From NCBI GenBank assembly GCA_032622095.1, contig CP136069.1:100590278-100654277 (forward strand): a DNA stretch of 64,000 nucleotides, written 5' to 3'. Position numbers and translations under genes: made by a program. The notes below the pieces were generated by a model that saw only the letters and a program-made list of their open reading frames with translations, had not been told where the DNA came from and made no database searches. Source of the stretch: Siphonodentalium dalli. Taxonomy: Eukaryota; Mollusca; Scaphopoda; Gadilida; Siphonodentaliidae. How positions within the stretch are numbered: position 1 is the first letter of the stretch; the number at the start of each line of letters is the position of its first letter. Positions 21,961-32,944 of the stretch are shown piece by piece.

Positions 21961-22527
21961 TCAGAGAAGTGAATATTTTTTTTCTGTCACCATCTGATTT
22001 ATACTTTTTTTCACAATTAAATTATCTACACAATTGCAGCTTGTGTGGTTTTCAGTTGCTTTAAAGATGCAGTATCCTGCAATGTATATTAATGCATTAG
22101 ATATCGGCAATGATGCCACAATATCACTGATACCTGTGACAATATGTGCTGGAGTGTCTTGGGGTACTTGAAAATCCAAGTAATTTGGTTGTTTGTTACA
22201 GATATTTCCGATGGTAACTATAAAAATCTTGTCAGCATAATCGATGCAATTTGAAGTTTTTGGCGGTTTTAGTGCTGCAGTGACAAAGCATTTCCTGAAT
22301 GAATTGGCGAAGTGGTCAGCCTCTGGATTGTCATGAAATCCACCCGAAGATCTGATATCTGAAAACAGGTTCTCTGGACAATCCTGATTTAGTCTGTTAG
22401 TAAGGAGGTATTTAAGTCCCTCTTCAGATAGTTGCTTCCAAAGTTCCAACAGACAAGCGATGGAAACTCTCCATCCATTTAGGGAGTGTAGCTCCTTCTT
22501 GTTTCCAATTAGTCTCATTTTCTCCAT
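21961..22527 (-). pseudogene. P-element/THAP9-type transposase C-terminal fragment
   Basis: 188 codons open from an ATG at 22527 to a stop at 21961. Near residues 40-75 lies LTNRLNQDCPENLFSDIRSS followed by GGF.DNPEAD.F...FRKC, the signature 'L..R.NQD..EN.F..IR..GG..DNP' block of P-element and THAP9 transposases. Near residue 145 lies YIAGYCIFK, also typical of the C-terminal region. The N-terminal DNA-binding and catalytic part is absent from this frame, though a THAP-like piece lies about 270 bp upstream. Probably a truncated element rather than a host gene; the unbroken frame leaves open a recent or spliced copy. Confidence 0.75.
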
Positions 22528-22769
22528 TTTTAAATATAGTAAACTTCTTCAGTTATGAACATACCAGTATATATAATACAACCGTTTTGTGTATATGTAA
22601 ATTATAATGGGCTATGTACATGTGTACATTGAAATATTTTTCCCATTACTAGTATATTCCTACATGTGGCAAAAAATGCATGTATAAGGTCAAACTTGGA
22701 ATTTGAAAATTAGTTCTGACAGTTCTCGCATAGTCTATTTTATAGTTGTTGTGTAAATTATCTATGTAG

Positions 22770-22925
22770 TTGTGAACTATCAAATAAATAACATCTTGCT
22801 TGTCATTCTTCCATCTGGCATTGGCACAATTGATAGCTGTGCAATGTGTTTTGGACTTTTTTGGTGCTTTTTCCAGGAACGTTGTTCGGTATCCATTTGG
22901 AATCTTACTTTCTACACAGGTACTG
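22770..22925 (-). pseudogene. possible THAP-domain N-terminal fragment of the same relic
   Basis: On the minus strand one frame reads KSKTHCTAINCANARWKND (about 22790-22850). It has the C-x4-C spacing and Asn-containing context of a THAP domain start and lies upstream of the transposase fragment. The second zinc half is not seen, and an intron or deletion would have to separate it. Weak on its own. Confidence 0.35.
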
Positions 22926-22929
22926 AGTG

Positions 22930-24190
22930 TAGATTATACTCTATAATCAGCCTTTATACACATTAAGTACCCCACAATTCTAGCCATGGATTTCCTCTAT
23001 ATGGGAGGCATTTTAATAATTCCCCTATAGTTTCTCAGATATATCACATACGAAAAACAGATAAATGAGACATTTCTTGTGTTTATGAAGTAATATATTC
23101 ACAGTCAGTGGCATATATATGCCACCATAGTTGATATGTTTGCTTACAACCCACACATATTTTCCACCAATTCCGGTCATACGTCTTGTGTTATCGGCAC
23201 TATTCACCAAAGCCACACACATTTTTAATTATCTGAACCGATAAGAACACAGTGCTATGTTTCCTCAATGTTATAAAAGTGAAATTATATAATTCCTGCT
23301 GTTAATTGAAACTTAATCATCATTTTAATAATGTAGGTAGAGTTTTCCAATGCATTTTCATTAGAGACCCAGTGCCTCGACCCTCTCAGACATCAGCTGA
23401 GGTAATTACAGGTTTATCGCGGAGTGTCGGATCTCTCTTATAATAACTCTGACAGTACTGTCAGTTTCCACTGGGATTGATACGGATACATGTGTATACA
23501 TCCACGTACATGTATATTTACTCCCAAAAACAGTGACTGTCCGTTATTCATCCAGCCTTCATAATTGGCTACGGCAATCAGCATTGCCGAAGCAATTTGC
23601 TGAAGCAAACTGGGCCACGGCATACTATTGCCGTAGCGGATTGCCGAAGCCAAACAATCTGAATTAAGAGGGCTGTTCATCCAAAATCAACTCCAATCTA
23701 TCTTCCGTCGACCCAATATTCTTTGCCGATCGAGCTAATTACGTATGACGTCATTTACGTCACCTTGACTTATTAGCCGCGTTTTCTACTTATTGGCCGA
23801 CTGTTTGGCCACGTTTTCTACTTATTGGTCGACTTTTTGTTACTTATGATGCGGGCAGCATTCTACTTATTGCGGCCGATAACCTATAGCTAATTAATAA
23901 ATATATTTATTACATGATCCTACCTTTATTCCATTTCAATAAACCCATTCTATAAATTGTGATATTAAACGTTCTTTTAATAACAGGAATTTGTGCCAGG
24001 TGACCTTTGACTTCCAGTTTAATAGTGTTTACATTTTGTATGCTTAAAATACTACGGCTTCCAATATTTTTCCAACAAACTATAATGAATGAAGAGTTTG
24101 AAAAGTTGTGTCATTAAATATACACTATTAAATATGCCTCTATTTATCTGGGATTATTTCCTTACGTTGGCAAACATTTTTTTTTTTTCG
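22930..24190. other. intron sequence, no clear gene
   Basis: Contains a short cluster of TTGCCGAAGC/TTGCCGTAGC repeats (23571-23655) and TACTTATTGGCCGAC/TTATTGGTCGAC repeats (23765-23875). It also holds one CRE-like TATGACGTCATTTACGTCA at 23744. No coding support. Confidence 0.4.
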
Positions 24191-24199
24191 TCAAATTTT

Positions 24200-24700
24200 T
24201 TTCAGATTTGATAGCTCCCATCTACAGGTGATCATAAACAAGCCTGTAAAGTTTCAAAACAATTGTCCAATAAATGTGGGCTGCACGGTGTGCTGATGGA
24301 TTCATATTTGAAATTCAATATGGCTGCTGGTGGCCATGTTTTTTTAACAAATATCGGGAAAAAAGGGAGGTCACCCTGAAGATCAAAATGAAGTTTGGTG
24401 ACGATTGGAAGAGAAATGTGATCTATAAGTTGTGCTAAAGGATTTAGTCATACAAAGGGTAAAATCCAAGATGGCCACTGGTAGCCATGTTTTTTATAAG
24501 AATTTGGAAAAAAAATGGCAAGCAACCTGTAAAGTTTCAAAATAATTCTCCAATAAATGTTGTCTGTACGGAGTGCCAAAGAATTTAGTGATGCAAAGAG
24601 TAAATTCCAAGATTGCTGCTGGCGGCCATGTTTTTCATCGAAAGTCATTCATATTTGACAGCTCCCATCTTGAGGTGATCCCAGACTCATATCCGAATAT
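24200..24700 (+). repeat. family A variant array, short
   Basis: Three diverged variant units (ATATGGCTGCTGGTGGCC, AAGATGGCCACTGGTAGCC, AAGATTGCTGCTGGCGGCC), with ATAGCTCCCATCT at the left and CAGCTCCCATCTTGAGG at the right. Confidence 0.8.
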
Positions 24701-24725
24701 CATTGACTTCAATCGGTCAAACTTT

Positions 24726-24865
24726 GTATGAGTTAGCGAATGATCAAAATTGCTAAAAATACACAAACTAAGGCCCATAACTCTGGTATAAAAAATTGAA
24801 CAAACCGGGTTTTCGAACTCGAGCTAGATATTGTTGCAAGAGACCCAAGTACAAAATATTATATT
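24726..24865 (+). repeat. single family E-prime unit
   Basis: GCTAAAAATACACAAACTAA, GGCCCATAACTCTGG, GGGTTTTCGAACTCGAGC and ATATTGTTGCAAGAGAC match the four-copy array at 28965-29580. Confidence 0.8.
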
Positions 24866-25324
24866 ATATTTTATCTCACGTGACTATCTAAGCCTTATCC
24901 ACGCTTGTGATTGGTTGATTGACATTCACTATTGTCGATAGTGTTGTCCACGAAGCAATAGTGGGCCTCCTAATTTTAGCACACCCACTGTCGCTTGGAA
25001 AATCCAGAAATCTATTTTTAGCATGCCCGCTATTCCGGGGAGGTAATTTGAAAGTCATCTCCACCTCGCTGCAAAAGTTCAACACTTTTTTATCCGAAAT
25101 GTCTTTGTAATCTACAACTAGAGCACAATAAATGATCGTAAGCAATTTCTTTATGTTATTTGTGATGTTTTATCCATGTTTGGTGTGGCGATTTATCATG
25201 TTCCTTTCTCCGCTGATCACAATATCGCTTTGATATTTTTGTCTATTTCCTTAGTTCGGGCTACTAAATTTTCTGAACGAATCTTCAGTTTGTTTTCGGT
25301 AAAAAAAAGTAATGTCTTGAACTG

Positions 25325-25525
25325 ATGTCATTGTTTAATAACAACACCAACAACAACGACGTCTGCTTTTCATTGTTAATAATTCCTGAGGAAGAAAATT
25401 TAAGATTTGCCCAACTAGAAGCCCGGCAATTTATTGAAGAAAATTTGACAAGCAAAATAAAACGAGAGGCCGATCACGATCGGCAGATGTTTAACCCATC
25501 CCTTGGCGATAGTAAATTGTTATAA
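25325..25525 (+). CDS. small ORF, unrecognised
   Basis: 66 codons, ATG to TAA. It begins with an Asn-rich run and continues through PEEENLRFAQLEARQFIEEN and KIKREADHDRQMFNPSLGD, a charged, helix-like composition more protein-like than surrounding frames. No family is recognised. It could be an exon of a gene or element nested in the FAM91A1 intron on the opposite strand, or chance. Confidence 0.25.
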   Translation: MSLFNNNTNNNDVCFSLLIIPEEENLRFAQLEARQFIEENLTSKIKREADHDRQMFNPSLGDSKLL

Positions 25526-26058
25526 TCAGAATCATAATCTTTTAATGTTGAATTATAGAGTATACTGTTATGATATGAAGTAGTATATGGCAAATGTACA
25601 TAATAACCAGTAATAACACAAATTATTGGAATGTATGAGTCAATATAGACGGGTTAATATAACGTCTAAACTCTAGAGCCTGTCACCACTATCATAGTAT
25701 AAGCAGTTCTATTCATGTTGTTGCAAATTGCCATGTGAGATATCAAAATAATATAATTATTTATTTAATGGAAAAGGTTAAAAGACATGGAATGGGTAAA
25801 AGGGGTTAAATCACCTATCTCTGCCCTGTTTAATCCAATGTAGTCCCATCATCCAAGGACTTAGAGAGCTCCATTGGTCTAGTTAAATAAATTCACATTA
25901 AGTTGTGGTTAATAAGATAGCTAAATCAATTTATCCAATAATTCACTAATTTGTGTCTCTTATACAGAGGGAACATATGAGGGCTATAAATAACTCTCAA
26001 TAAACCATGTCTTTTTATCTCTCTCACAGAGAAGCTGTGAGGCTGAGGTATTCATTAA

Positions 26059-27243
26059 CTCTTTGATTGCCAGGGGCCGATATTATCGGCCCAAATATCC
26101 GGTCGGTAAATTGCCAGGGCCGATATTATCGGCCATAATTGTAACCGTAATTATTTTGATCACAACTGTATGACAATAATAAAAAAGTTTTTCAAGTTTC
26201 ATAAAATTATTGTTTTAATTGTTTCTAATTAAATTCTGCAGTATATATCTGATTTTTAATCCTTTTTAAGACGTTTGAAAATTAAAATAATGAAATAAGT
26301 TTGTAAAAAAAATGTAAGATCCGCAGTCGGAAATCCAAAATGGCCGACAATTTCAGAAAAATATTTTTAGACAATTATTTATATGAAAGATCTGCATTTT
26401 ACCAATGCATTAACTAATTTAAACATGATAGTATGATAACCTGACATTACAATACAGATTATGTGTACTTTAGATTGTTTTATTAGTTTTTTTAATAGTC
26501 AAAATTGCCGTTTTTGCTGAATGAATCACCTATTTTTCAAGGTAAAAACGTAATTCACTAAAATAAACGGCGTGATTATAAACTCCCACAGGCCCCAGCG
26601 TGCCTCAGTGACAGTTTAGACCACATGCATATGTGTCATTTTTGTTATTTTATTTATAGCACAATGATGATAAGCTTGTAGTTAGAGATTTAATTATATA
26701 TCACAATTTTTGTTTTGTTTTTTGACAGTCAAAATTGTCATTTTCCTCAATTAAAAAACCTAGCTATTTTCGTAGTAAACTGTCGCAATTAAAGTCTAAA
26801 TTGGCTCCTGCATTGTGTAGCTCCTCACATATGGTCCAGCTATACCAGAACTAGACCCTAATTTATTCTTACAAGTTTTTAAATGAGAAAGACAGTAGAA
26901 AGATTTATCAGATCATCATCGTTGGAATACTGTCTCAGAAAACCAATATTGAATATAGCAGGTTGTGGGCCATTTTTCAATTGGATTATTGCAAAAAAAT
27001 CCTTATTTGGAGTTATTTCCCTTGGATGACAAGGAGTTATGCCCCTTAATTGTCGTGAATATTCTTCGGCAAAATATTCACCTGCAATTCTTTGGCTAAT
27101 CACCTACATACATGTCCTTGATATTTGAAACATTATTTCATAAGAAGAAGACTATTATTGTATCATACTTTTCCACAATAAAATCAGTTTTCTCATAAAT
27201 TCTCCGGCAATTTAGGTGTAAAATTAGCTCGGCAACGAAAGAG
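26059..27243. mobile_element. TTAA-flanked piggyBac-like non-autonomous element 1
   Basis: TTAA at 26055-26058 and 27244-27247. The left terminus CTCTTTGATTGCCAGG and the right terminus, reverse-complemented, CTCTTTCGTTGCCGAG match at 11 of the first 13 positions. Next to the left end are two copies of the palindrome GGCCGATATTATCGGCC (about 26086 and 26128). The interior is AT-rich; a 74-codon minus ORF at 26879-27103 has no recognisable transposase motif. piggyBac assignment rests on TTAA and terminus form only. Confidence 0.8.
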
Positions 27244-27279
27244 TTAATTGTAAGTTACTTGGGTTATAATTGGATAATT

Positions 27280-27915
27280 CTTAGTTGAAAAAGGGCCATA
27301 TCTCTGGTATAACAAATTGGATCTAACCCATATTCAAACTCGTTCTGTATTTTGAGTTGAGAATCTCATATACCAAATTTGGCTCCTATCAGATGAAAAA
27401 TGGTTGCTTTATCGAAGTATGTGTGAACTATATGTCAAAGGACCATAACTCCATTAAAAAACATCCGATCAAACCCATATTCGAACTCAATCAGTATGTT
27501 GGTCTGAGAACCTCATATACCATATTTGGTTACAATCAGATAAAAAATGTTTGAGTTATGGCAGAATTCATGAATTCTAAGTAAAAAAAGGGCCATAACT
27601 CTGTAAAAAAAACTCGGATCAAACCCATATTCGAACTCGGTCTGTATTTTGGGCCGAGAAACTCACATACCAAATTTGGTTCCAATCAGATAAAAAATGT
27701 TTGAGTTATGGCAGAATGCGTGAATTCTAAGTCGAAAAAGTTCCATAACTCTGTAAAAAAAAGTCGGATCAAACCCATATTCGAACTCGATCTGTATTTT
27801 GGGCTGAAAACCCCATATACAAAATTTGGTTTTGATAAGGTAGAAAATGTTTGAGTTATCGCATTACACGTAAAGTGTCTACGGACGGACGGACGGACGG
27901 ACGGACAGACGGACG
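27280..27915 (+). mobile_element. family D tandem core and first ACGG tract
   Basis: Four units of about 152 bp with AGGGCCATAACTCTG, AAACCCATATTCGAACTC, CATACCAAATTTGGTT and AATGTTTGAGTTAT. GTAAAGTGTCTACGG and an ACGG run (27884-27913) follow. The expected AGTGGTCAATCCGG..tail does not come here but after a 0.5-kb segment, at 28413-28511. Confidence 0.85.
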
Positions 27916-28412
27916 TACCAACAAATGGGTAGATATGTGGCTTCGACCTATGTGGCTAGAAATGGTAATGTGGCTTTACTTTTTATGTGGCTTCTCAAGT
28001 AGCCATAAAATTTTAAGTGGCTATCAAGTAGTAGATAGTGATAAAACTCCAGATTATGGATTCATAACATGTTGGAATTATAGCAGAAGAAGCTGATTAA
28101 AACTCAAAAACTTGCTCGCAGCAACTGGGACAGTGGAATAGGAGAAACTGACAGGTCCGTGATTGGGTGGCTAGCCACATAAATGTCTTGTCAGTGTCCG
28201 ACATCTCCTATTGACGGGTCATGGATGTCTAAATCGATGGACTTTTTTTCTCCAAATTTTGAGTGACTACAAAATTAAATAAGCTGATTAGGCCAAATAG
28301 ATCATTTTAGAACGTCCATCTGAAAGCTGTTACGTGGCTAGCCACGCAACGGAAGTTATGCACATAAATATCCATTTTACACAATCTTAGCCACATAAGT
28401 AGTCATTAGTAA
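27916..28412. mobile_element. segment with GTGGCTAGCCAC palindromes between two ACGG tracts
   Basis: Rich in ATGTGGCT/AGCCACAT. The left part has TATGTGGCT several times, the middle has GGTGGCTAGCCACAT (about 28167), and the right part has ACGTGGCTAGCCACG (about 28332) and AGCCACATAAG (about 28388). The first and last motifs face each other as loose inverted ends. Confidence 0.55.
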
Positions 28413-28511
28413 ACACGGACAGACGGACAGACGGACGGACGGACGGACGAACGACGAGTGGTCAATCCGGACAACGACACTATGTTTACCATACATGGTA
28501 TGGGTAAACAT
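28413..28511 (+). mobile_element. family D tail: ACGG tract and palindromic end
   Basis: An ACGG/ACAG run (28416-28449), GAGTGGTCAATCCGGAC, and a 30-bp palindromic terminus at 28482-28511 with ATGTTTACCATAC and GTATGGGTAAACAT arms. Confidence 0.85.
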
Positions 28512-28647
28512 AAAAAGAAACAACAAAACTTTGCATTGAAAATATTGAAATCGTTCTGCAATGAAAAGGAAATACATGGGAATATAGATGATTGTGAATT
28601 GTTTGACATTATGGGTCCTGGGACAGAAAGAAAAACGTTCGATAAAA

Positions 28648-28760
28648 TATAATAAATATTGCACGGATTGTCGGTGACTATGCCAAAATAGTGGTCCTCG
28701 GTGGAGGAATAGTCCCCTCGCCTCCGGCTCGGGGACTACGCCGTGCAATATTTATATAAT
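28648..28760. mobile_element. palindrome-ended MITE-like element
   Basis: AATAAATATTGCACGG at the left and CCGTGCAATATTTATATA at the right are inverted. The GC-rich middle (GTGGTCCTCGG..CCTCGCCTCCGGCTCGG) forms a further stem. Total about 113 bp. Confidence 0.7.
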
Positions 28761-28964
28761 AATCTCAAATACCGGTTGGCTAACATAATTACCTTCATAC
28801 CTGGCGACTTTGGCTAAATGATGTGGTGTAACTACAGGTGCTATTGGGAAAAGGGTTAAATTGAGCAAGAAGTTCAATCTAAAAACAAGGGGATGCTATG
28901 TCGAGTTTATTGGCAGTCGAAAAAAACTTCTGCCAATAACTTGGCAATAAGGCCCACACAAGGC

Positions 28965-29580
28965 CCAAAAAGTCGGGACAAACCTGGTTTTCGAACTCGT
29001 CCGAGATATTGTTGCAAGAGACTCATTTTTATCAAATATGGTTTGAATCAGTTAATATTTAAATGAGTTATCGCGCTAACAGTGAAAAACATGCTAAAAA
29101 TAGACAAACTAAGGTCCATAACTCCGGGGGAAAAATTTGGACAAACCTGGTTTTCGAACTCGTCCGAGATATTGTTGAAAGAGACTCATATATCAAATAT
29201 GGTTTGAATCAGTTAATATTTTATTTAGTTATCGCGCTGACGGTGAAAAAAAAAGCTAAAAATAGACAAACTAAGGCACATAACTCTGGGGAAAAAATTC
29301 GGACAAACCTGGTTTTCGAACTCGTCTGAGATATTGTTGCAAGAGACTCATATATCAAATATGGTTTGAATCAGTTAATATTTGATTCAGTTATCACGCT
29401 AACGGTGAAAAAAAATGCTAAAAATAGACAAACTAAGGCCCATAACTCCGGGGAAAATATTAGGACAAACCTGGTTTTCGAAATCATCCGAGATATTGTT
29501 GCAAGAGACTCATATATCAAATATGGTTGTAATCAGTTAATATTTGATTGAGTTATCGCGCTAACAGGTGATAAAATTGC
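28965..29580 (+). repeat. family E-prime array, four ~162-bp units
   Basis: TGGTTTTCGAACTCGT or a near match occurs at about 28987, 29149, 29311 and 29472. Each is followed by GAGATATTGTTGCAAGAGAC, CATATATCAAATATGGTT and GAGTTATCGCGCTAAC. No microsatellite tail follows; the array fades into unrelated DNA. ORFs at 29063-29551 just read the repeat. Confidence 0.9.
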
Positions 29581-29794
29581 AAAAAAGTCATCAAAGATGG
29601 ATAACTCTTGTCAAAAAGTTCTGACGTGACCCATTTTCTACAGGCAGTAAATAGTCATTGGGAGCAACTCACATACCAAATTTTTTTGAATCCGTTCACA
29701 AATGTCAAATTTATAAGGCATTCTTTAGTTCCGCCCGCCAACCGTCCCTTGTCAAACCATAAGTCGAGTTTTCGACTAAAAAAAAAAATTTAAA

Positions 29795-29915
29795 AAAAAT
29801 TGACCAAATTTGAATCCTAGTCACACAAGGACATACCTAGTCACATACCGAATATAAGTTGAATCGGCCTGATGATTCATGAGAAGAAATAATTTTAAGA
29901 ATAATTATGGGGAAA
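29795..29915 (+). repeat. family B core fragment
   Basis: TTGAATCCTAGTCACACAAG, CATACCGAATATAAGTTG, AATCGGCCTGATGATTC and TTTTAAGAATAATTATGG correspond to one unit of the family B core at 51060-51340. Confidence 0.7.
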
Positions 29916-30040
29916 TTGGAGAAATAGACTTTAAAAGTACTTATTTTATTTAAATAGTGTTATCTGACCCTTTTGTTCCATTCAACATAAAATTGAGATA
30001 TGATCAGGAAACCTCAAATATGGAAAATTTTAAGTAATGA

Positions 30041-30783
30041 AAGTGTCAATGACACTGTAGCTCAACTTAGGTAGGGGAATAATTTAATGGTTGACAGTAA
30101 ATGGAGGAATAGGAAAGGTGCTAATTGAAATGTCTAACCTGTGCCAAAGGATTTAGTGATGCAAAGAGTAAAATACAAGATGGCTGCTGGCGGCCATGTT
30201 TTTTGGCCAATTGACCCCAAAAGGACTCGTCCCCATCTACGTGTCATTGTTAACATCCATGACAAATTTTATGAAGATCTGACCAAAGCTACGACCTACA
30301 AACTTCATGATGATCAGACGAACAGTACGACCTGTAGACCGCGCCAATGGATTGAATTTTGAAATCCAAAATGGCCCGCGCGAAAGGATTTAGTCATGCA
30401 AAGAGTAAAATCCAAGATGGCTGCTGGTGGCCATGTTTTTTGGCCGAACGACCCCAAAATGACTCGTTCCCATCTACATGTCATTATTAACATCCATGAC
30501 AAATTTCATGATGATCAGACGAACAGTACGACCTGTAGCCCGCGCCAATGGATTGAATCTTGAAATCCAAGATGGCTGTCAGCGGCCATGTTTTTTGGCC
30601 GAATGACCCCAAAATGACTCATTCCCATCTACATGTCAATGTCAACATTCATGACAAATTTCATAAAGATCAAACCAAAGGTACGACCTGTAGCCCGCGC
30701 CAAAGGAAATTGTTGACGGACACACGGACGACGGACGCCAAACCATGGCAATAGCTCAAACTTACAAAAGTAAGTTGAGCTAA
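30041..30783 (+). mobile_element. family A element, complete from head to hairpin tail
   Basis: The head at 30043 has GTGTCAATGACAC then TGTAGCTCAACTTAGG and TGACAGTAAATGGAGG. About four core units follow (30140-30705). Then comes GTTGACGGACACACGGACG (30712-30730) and the tail CAATAGCTCAAAC..GTAAGTTGAGCT with its hairpin (30751-30780). The head motif TAGCTCAACTT is the inverse of the tail AAGTTGAGCTA. At 743 bp this is the best reference copy of the family in the window. Confidence 0.9.
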
Positions 30784-31262
30784 AAAAGGGCCAAAAGTCA
30801 TAAAAATAATTCGGACCAAATCCATATTAGAGTTTTACCTGGAATTTGGGCTGAGAAACTCACATACCAAATTTGGTTGCAATCAAGAAACACAAACTTG
30901 AGTTATCATTTGGAAACAAACATCTGGATAATTCTAAGTCGAAAAAGGGCCATTAAAAAATCTGATCAAACCCATATTCAAACTTGATCTGTAATTCGGG
31001 CTGAGAAACTCACATATAAAAAATTCCAACCAGATAAAAATTGAGTTATCGCAGCATGCGAGAAGTCGAAAAAGGGCTATAACTCAGGAAAAAAAACTTG
31101 AATCAAACCCATAATCGAACTCGATCTGTATTTTGGACAAAAATCATATACAAAATTCGGTTCCGATCAGATCGAAAATGTTTGAGTTGTCGCACCATGT
31201 GTAAAGTGTCTACAGACAGAAGAACGATGAGTGGTCAATCCGGACGTCAAAACTATGTGTAC
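30784..31262 (+). mobile_element. family D 3' part, directly joined to family A
   Basis: Three degraded D units (AAGGGCC, AATTCGGACCAAATCCATAT, CATACCAAATTTGGTT), then GTAAAGTGTCTACAGACAGA, GAGTGGTCAATCCGGACGTC and a decayed tail, CTATGTGTACCCAACACATT. The core starts mid-unit exactly where family A ends, so A inserted into, or was copied together with, D. Confidence 0.8.
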
Positions 31263-31269
31263 CCAACAC

Positions 31270-31880
31270 ATTACGAAAGTGTCAATATCAATGTAGCTGT
31301 AGCTCAACTTGGAAATGGAATAATTTCAAGTGTTACAGTCAATGGAGTGATTAGGAATGCGGAAAGCTGAAATGTCTAAGTAATACATGAAGAGATATAT
31401 ATAAAATAAAATCCTATGATGGCCACTGGCGGCTATGTTTTCCAATGAATATCACAAACATTTAATAGCTCCCATCTAGTAGATCAATATGAAGTTTGGT
31501 GATGATCAGATGAGGGAAGTGGACTGTAGGGTGTGCCAAAGGATTTAGTCATGCAAAGAGTAAAATCCAAGATGGCTGCTGGCGGCCATGTTTTTTGGCC
31601 AACAACCCCAAAATCACTCGTTCCCATCTACATGTCATTGTTAACATCCATGACAAATTTCATGAAGTTCCGATCAAAACTACGACCTGTAGCCTGCGCC
31701 AAATGATTTAGTCATGCAAAGAGTAAAATCCAAGATGGCTGCTGACGGCCATGTTTTTTGGCCGAACGACCCCAAAATGACTCGTTCCCATCTACATGTC
31801 AATATTAACATCCATGCAAAATTTCATGAAGATCAAACGAACAGTACGACCTGTAGCCCGCGCCAATGGATTGAATTTTG
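31270..31880 (+). mobile_element. family A element, left part
   Basis: The head at 31278 (GTGTCAATATCAATG..TAGCTCAACTTGG..ACAGTCAATGGAGTG) is followed by variant and standard core units to about 31880, where an unrelated segment interrupts mid-unit. Confidence 0.85.
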
Positions 31881-32719
31881 AGAGTAAAATTCCATAACTT
31901 TTCCATACTTTTTCCAGACTTTCGGACAAATTTTCCAAGACTTTTCAGTTAAAAAATTCCATAACTTTTCCATACCTCGTACCTAGCTAAACAATGAGGA
32001 AGACCAATATATAAATTTCCAGGTTGTTTAAACAGAGCACACATATACGTTAGTTAAAATGAGCCCTTTAACAGCAAAGATGCATTTAACTTATTAAGCT
32101 GATATGAACATTAAATCATAAATGGTTTACATCTGCAACAATTATCGGCCTTGACACCCAGAGCCTATAATTTCTAAAATCATTGGGAAAAAATTAAGAT
32201 TTTCCGGTTATGGATCACGAATTATTTCGAACAAGGCAATACAACGATTAAAACTATATTTGCACACTATAAAATGGTGCTCTCGGATAATTTTGTCGCC
32301 AAATATATTCAGTAACATCAGGTAACATCGGTGAATTTAGAGAGAGTACGCATTGACATAATTGTTTTAGGTCCGTTCGATTCGCGTTCTGTTATTGCGT
32401 ATATAAATGAGTTCTGGTAAGGGAGACAATTCGTGTTTCGGCATACCGTAAAACGTGTAGTTCCAACTATAACTACGGAGTTGGTATCGTAAGCTTGCAA
32501 GATATGAACGGAAATTAACAGCGTTTATTCACCTAAGAACTCGGCCTTGGGATATTCCATGACTTTTCAAGACCTTGAATCTTAGGGTAGCTTATTTTCA
32601 AGACTTTTCCCATAGTAGGGTGAAAAAAGGTCCCATTTTCCAGACTTTTCAAGGGTATTGAATCGAAATTTTCGAATTCCATAACTTTTCCAGGATTCCA
32701 GACCCGCGTACAAACCCTG
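31881..32719. mobile_element. insertion of a TTCCATAACTTTTCC-type element in family A
   Basis: Both ends carry CCATAACTTTTCCA, CCAGACTTT and AAGACTTTTC repeats in the same orientation. The right end, reverse-complemented, reads CAGGGTTTGTACGCGGGTC, resembling hAT-type termini that start CAGGG. The left end lacks the matching terminus, so it is truncated or rearranged. Family A core resumes at 32720. Confidence 0.6.
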
Positions 32720-32944
32720 CAAGATGGCTGCTGGTGGCCATGTTTTTTGGCCGAATGACCCCAAAATGACTCGTTCCCATCTACATGTCAATGTCAACAT
32801 TCATGCAAAATTTCATAAAGATCAGACCAAAGGTACGACCTGTAGCCCGCGCCAAAGGAAATTGTTGATGGACACACGCACACACGGACGATGGACGCCA
32901 AGCCATGGCAATAGCTCAAACTTACAAAAGTAAGTTGAGCTAAA
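32720..32944 (+). mobile_element. family A element, right part with tail
   Basis: One core unit, then GTTGATGGACACACGCACAC, GGACGATGGACG and the hairpin tail AGCTCAAAC..GTAAGTTGAGCT ending at 32941. Third complete tail in the window. Confidence 0.9.
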
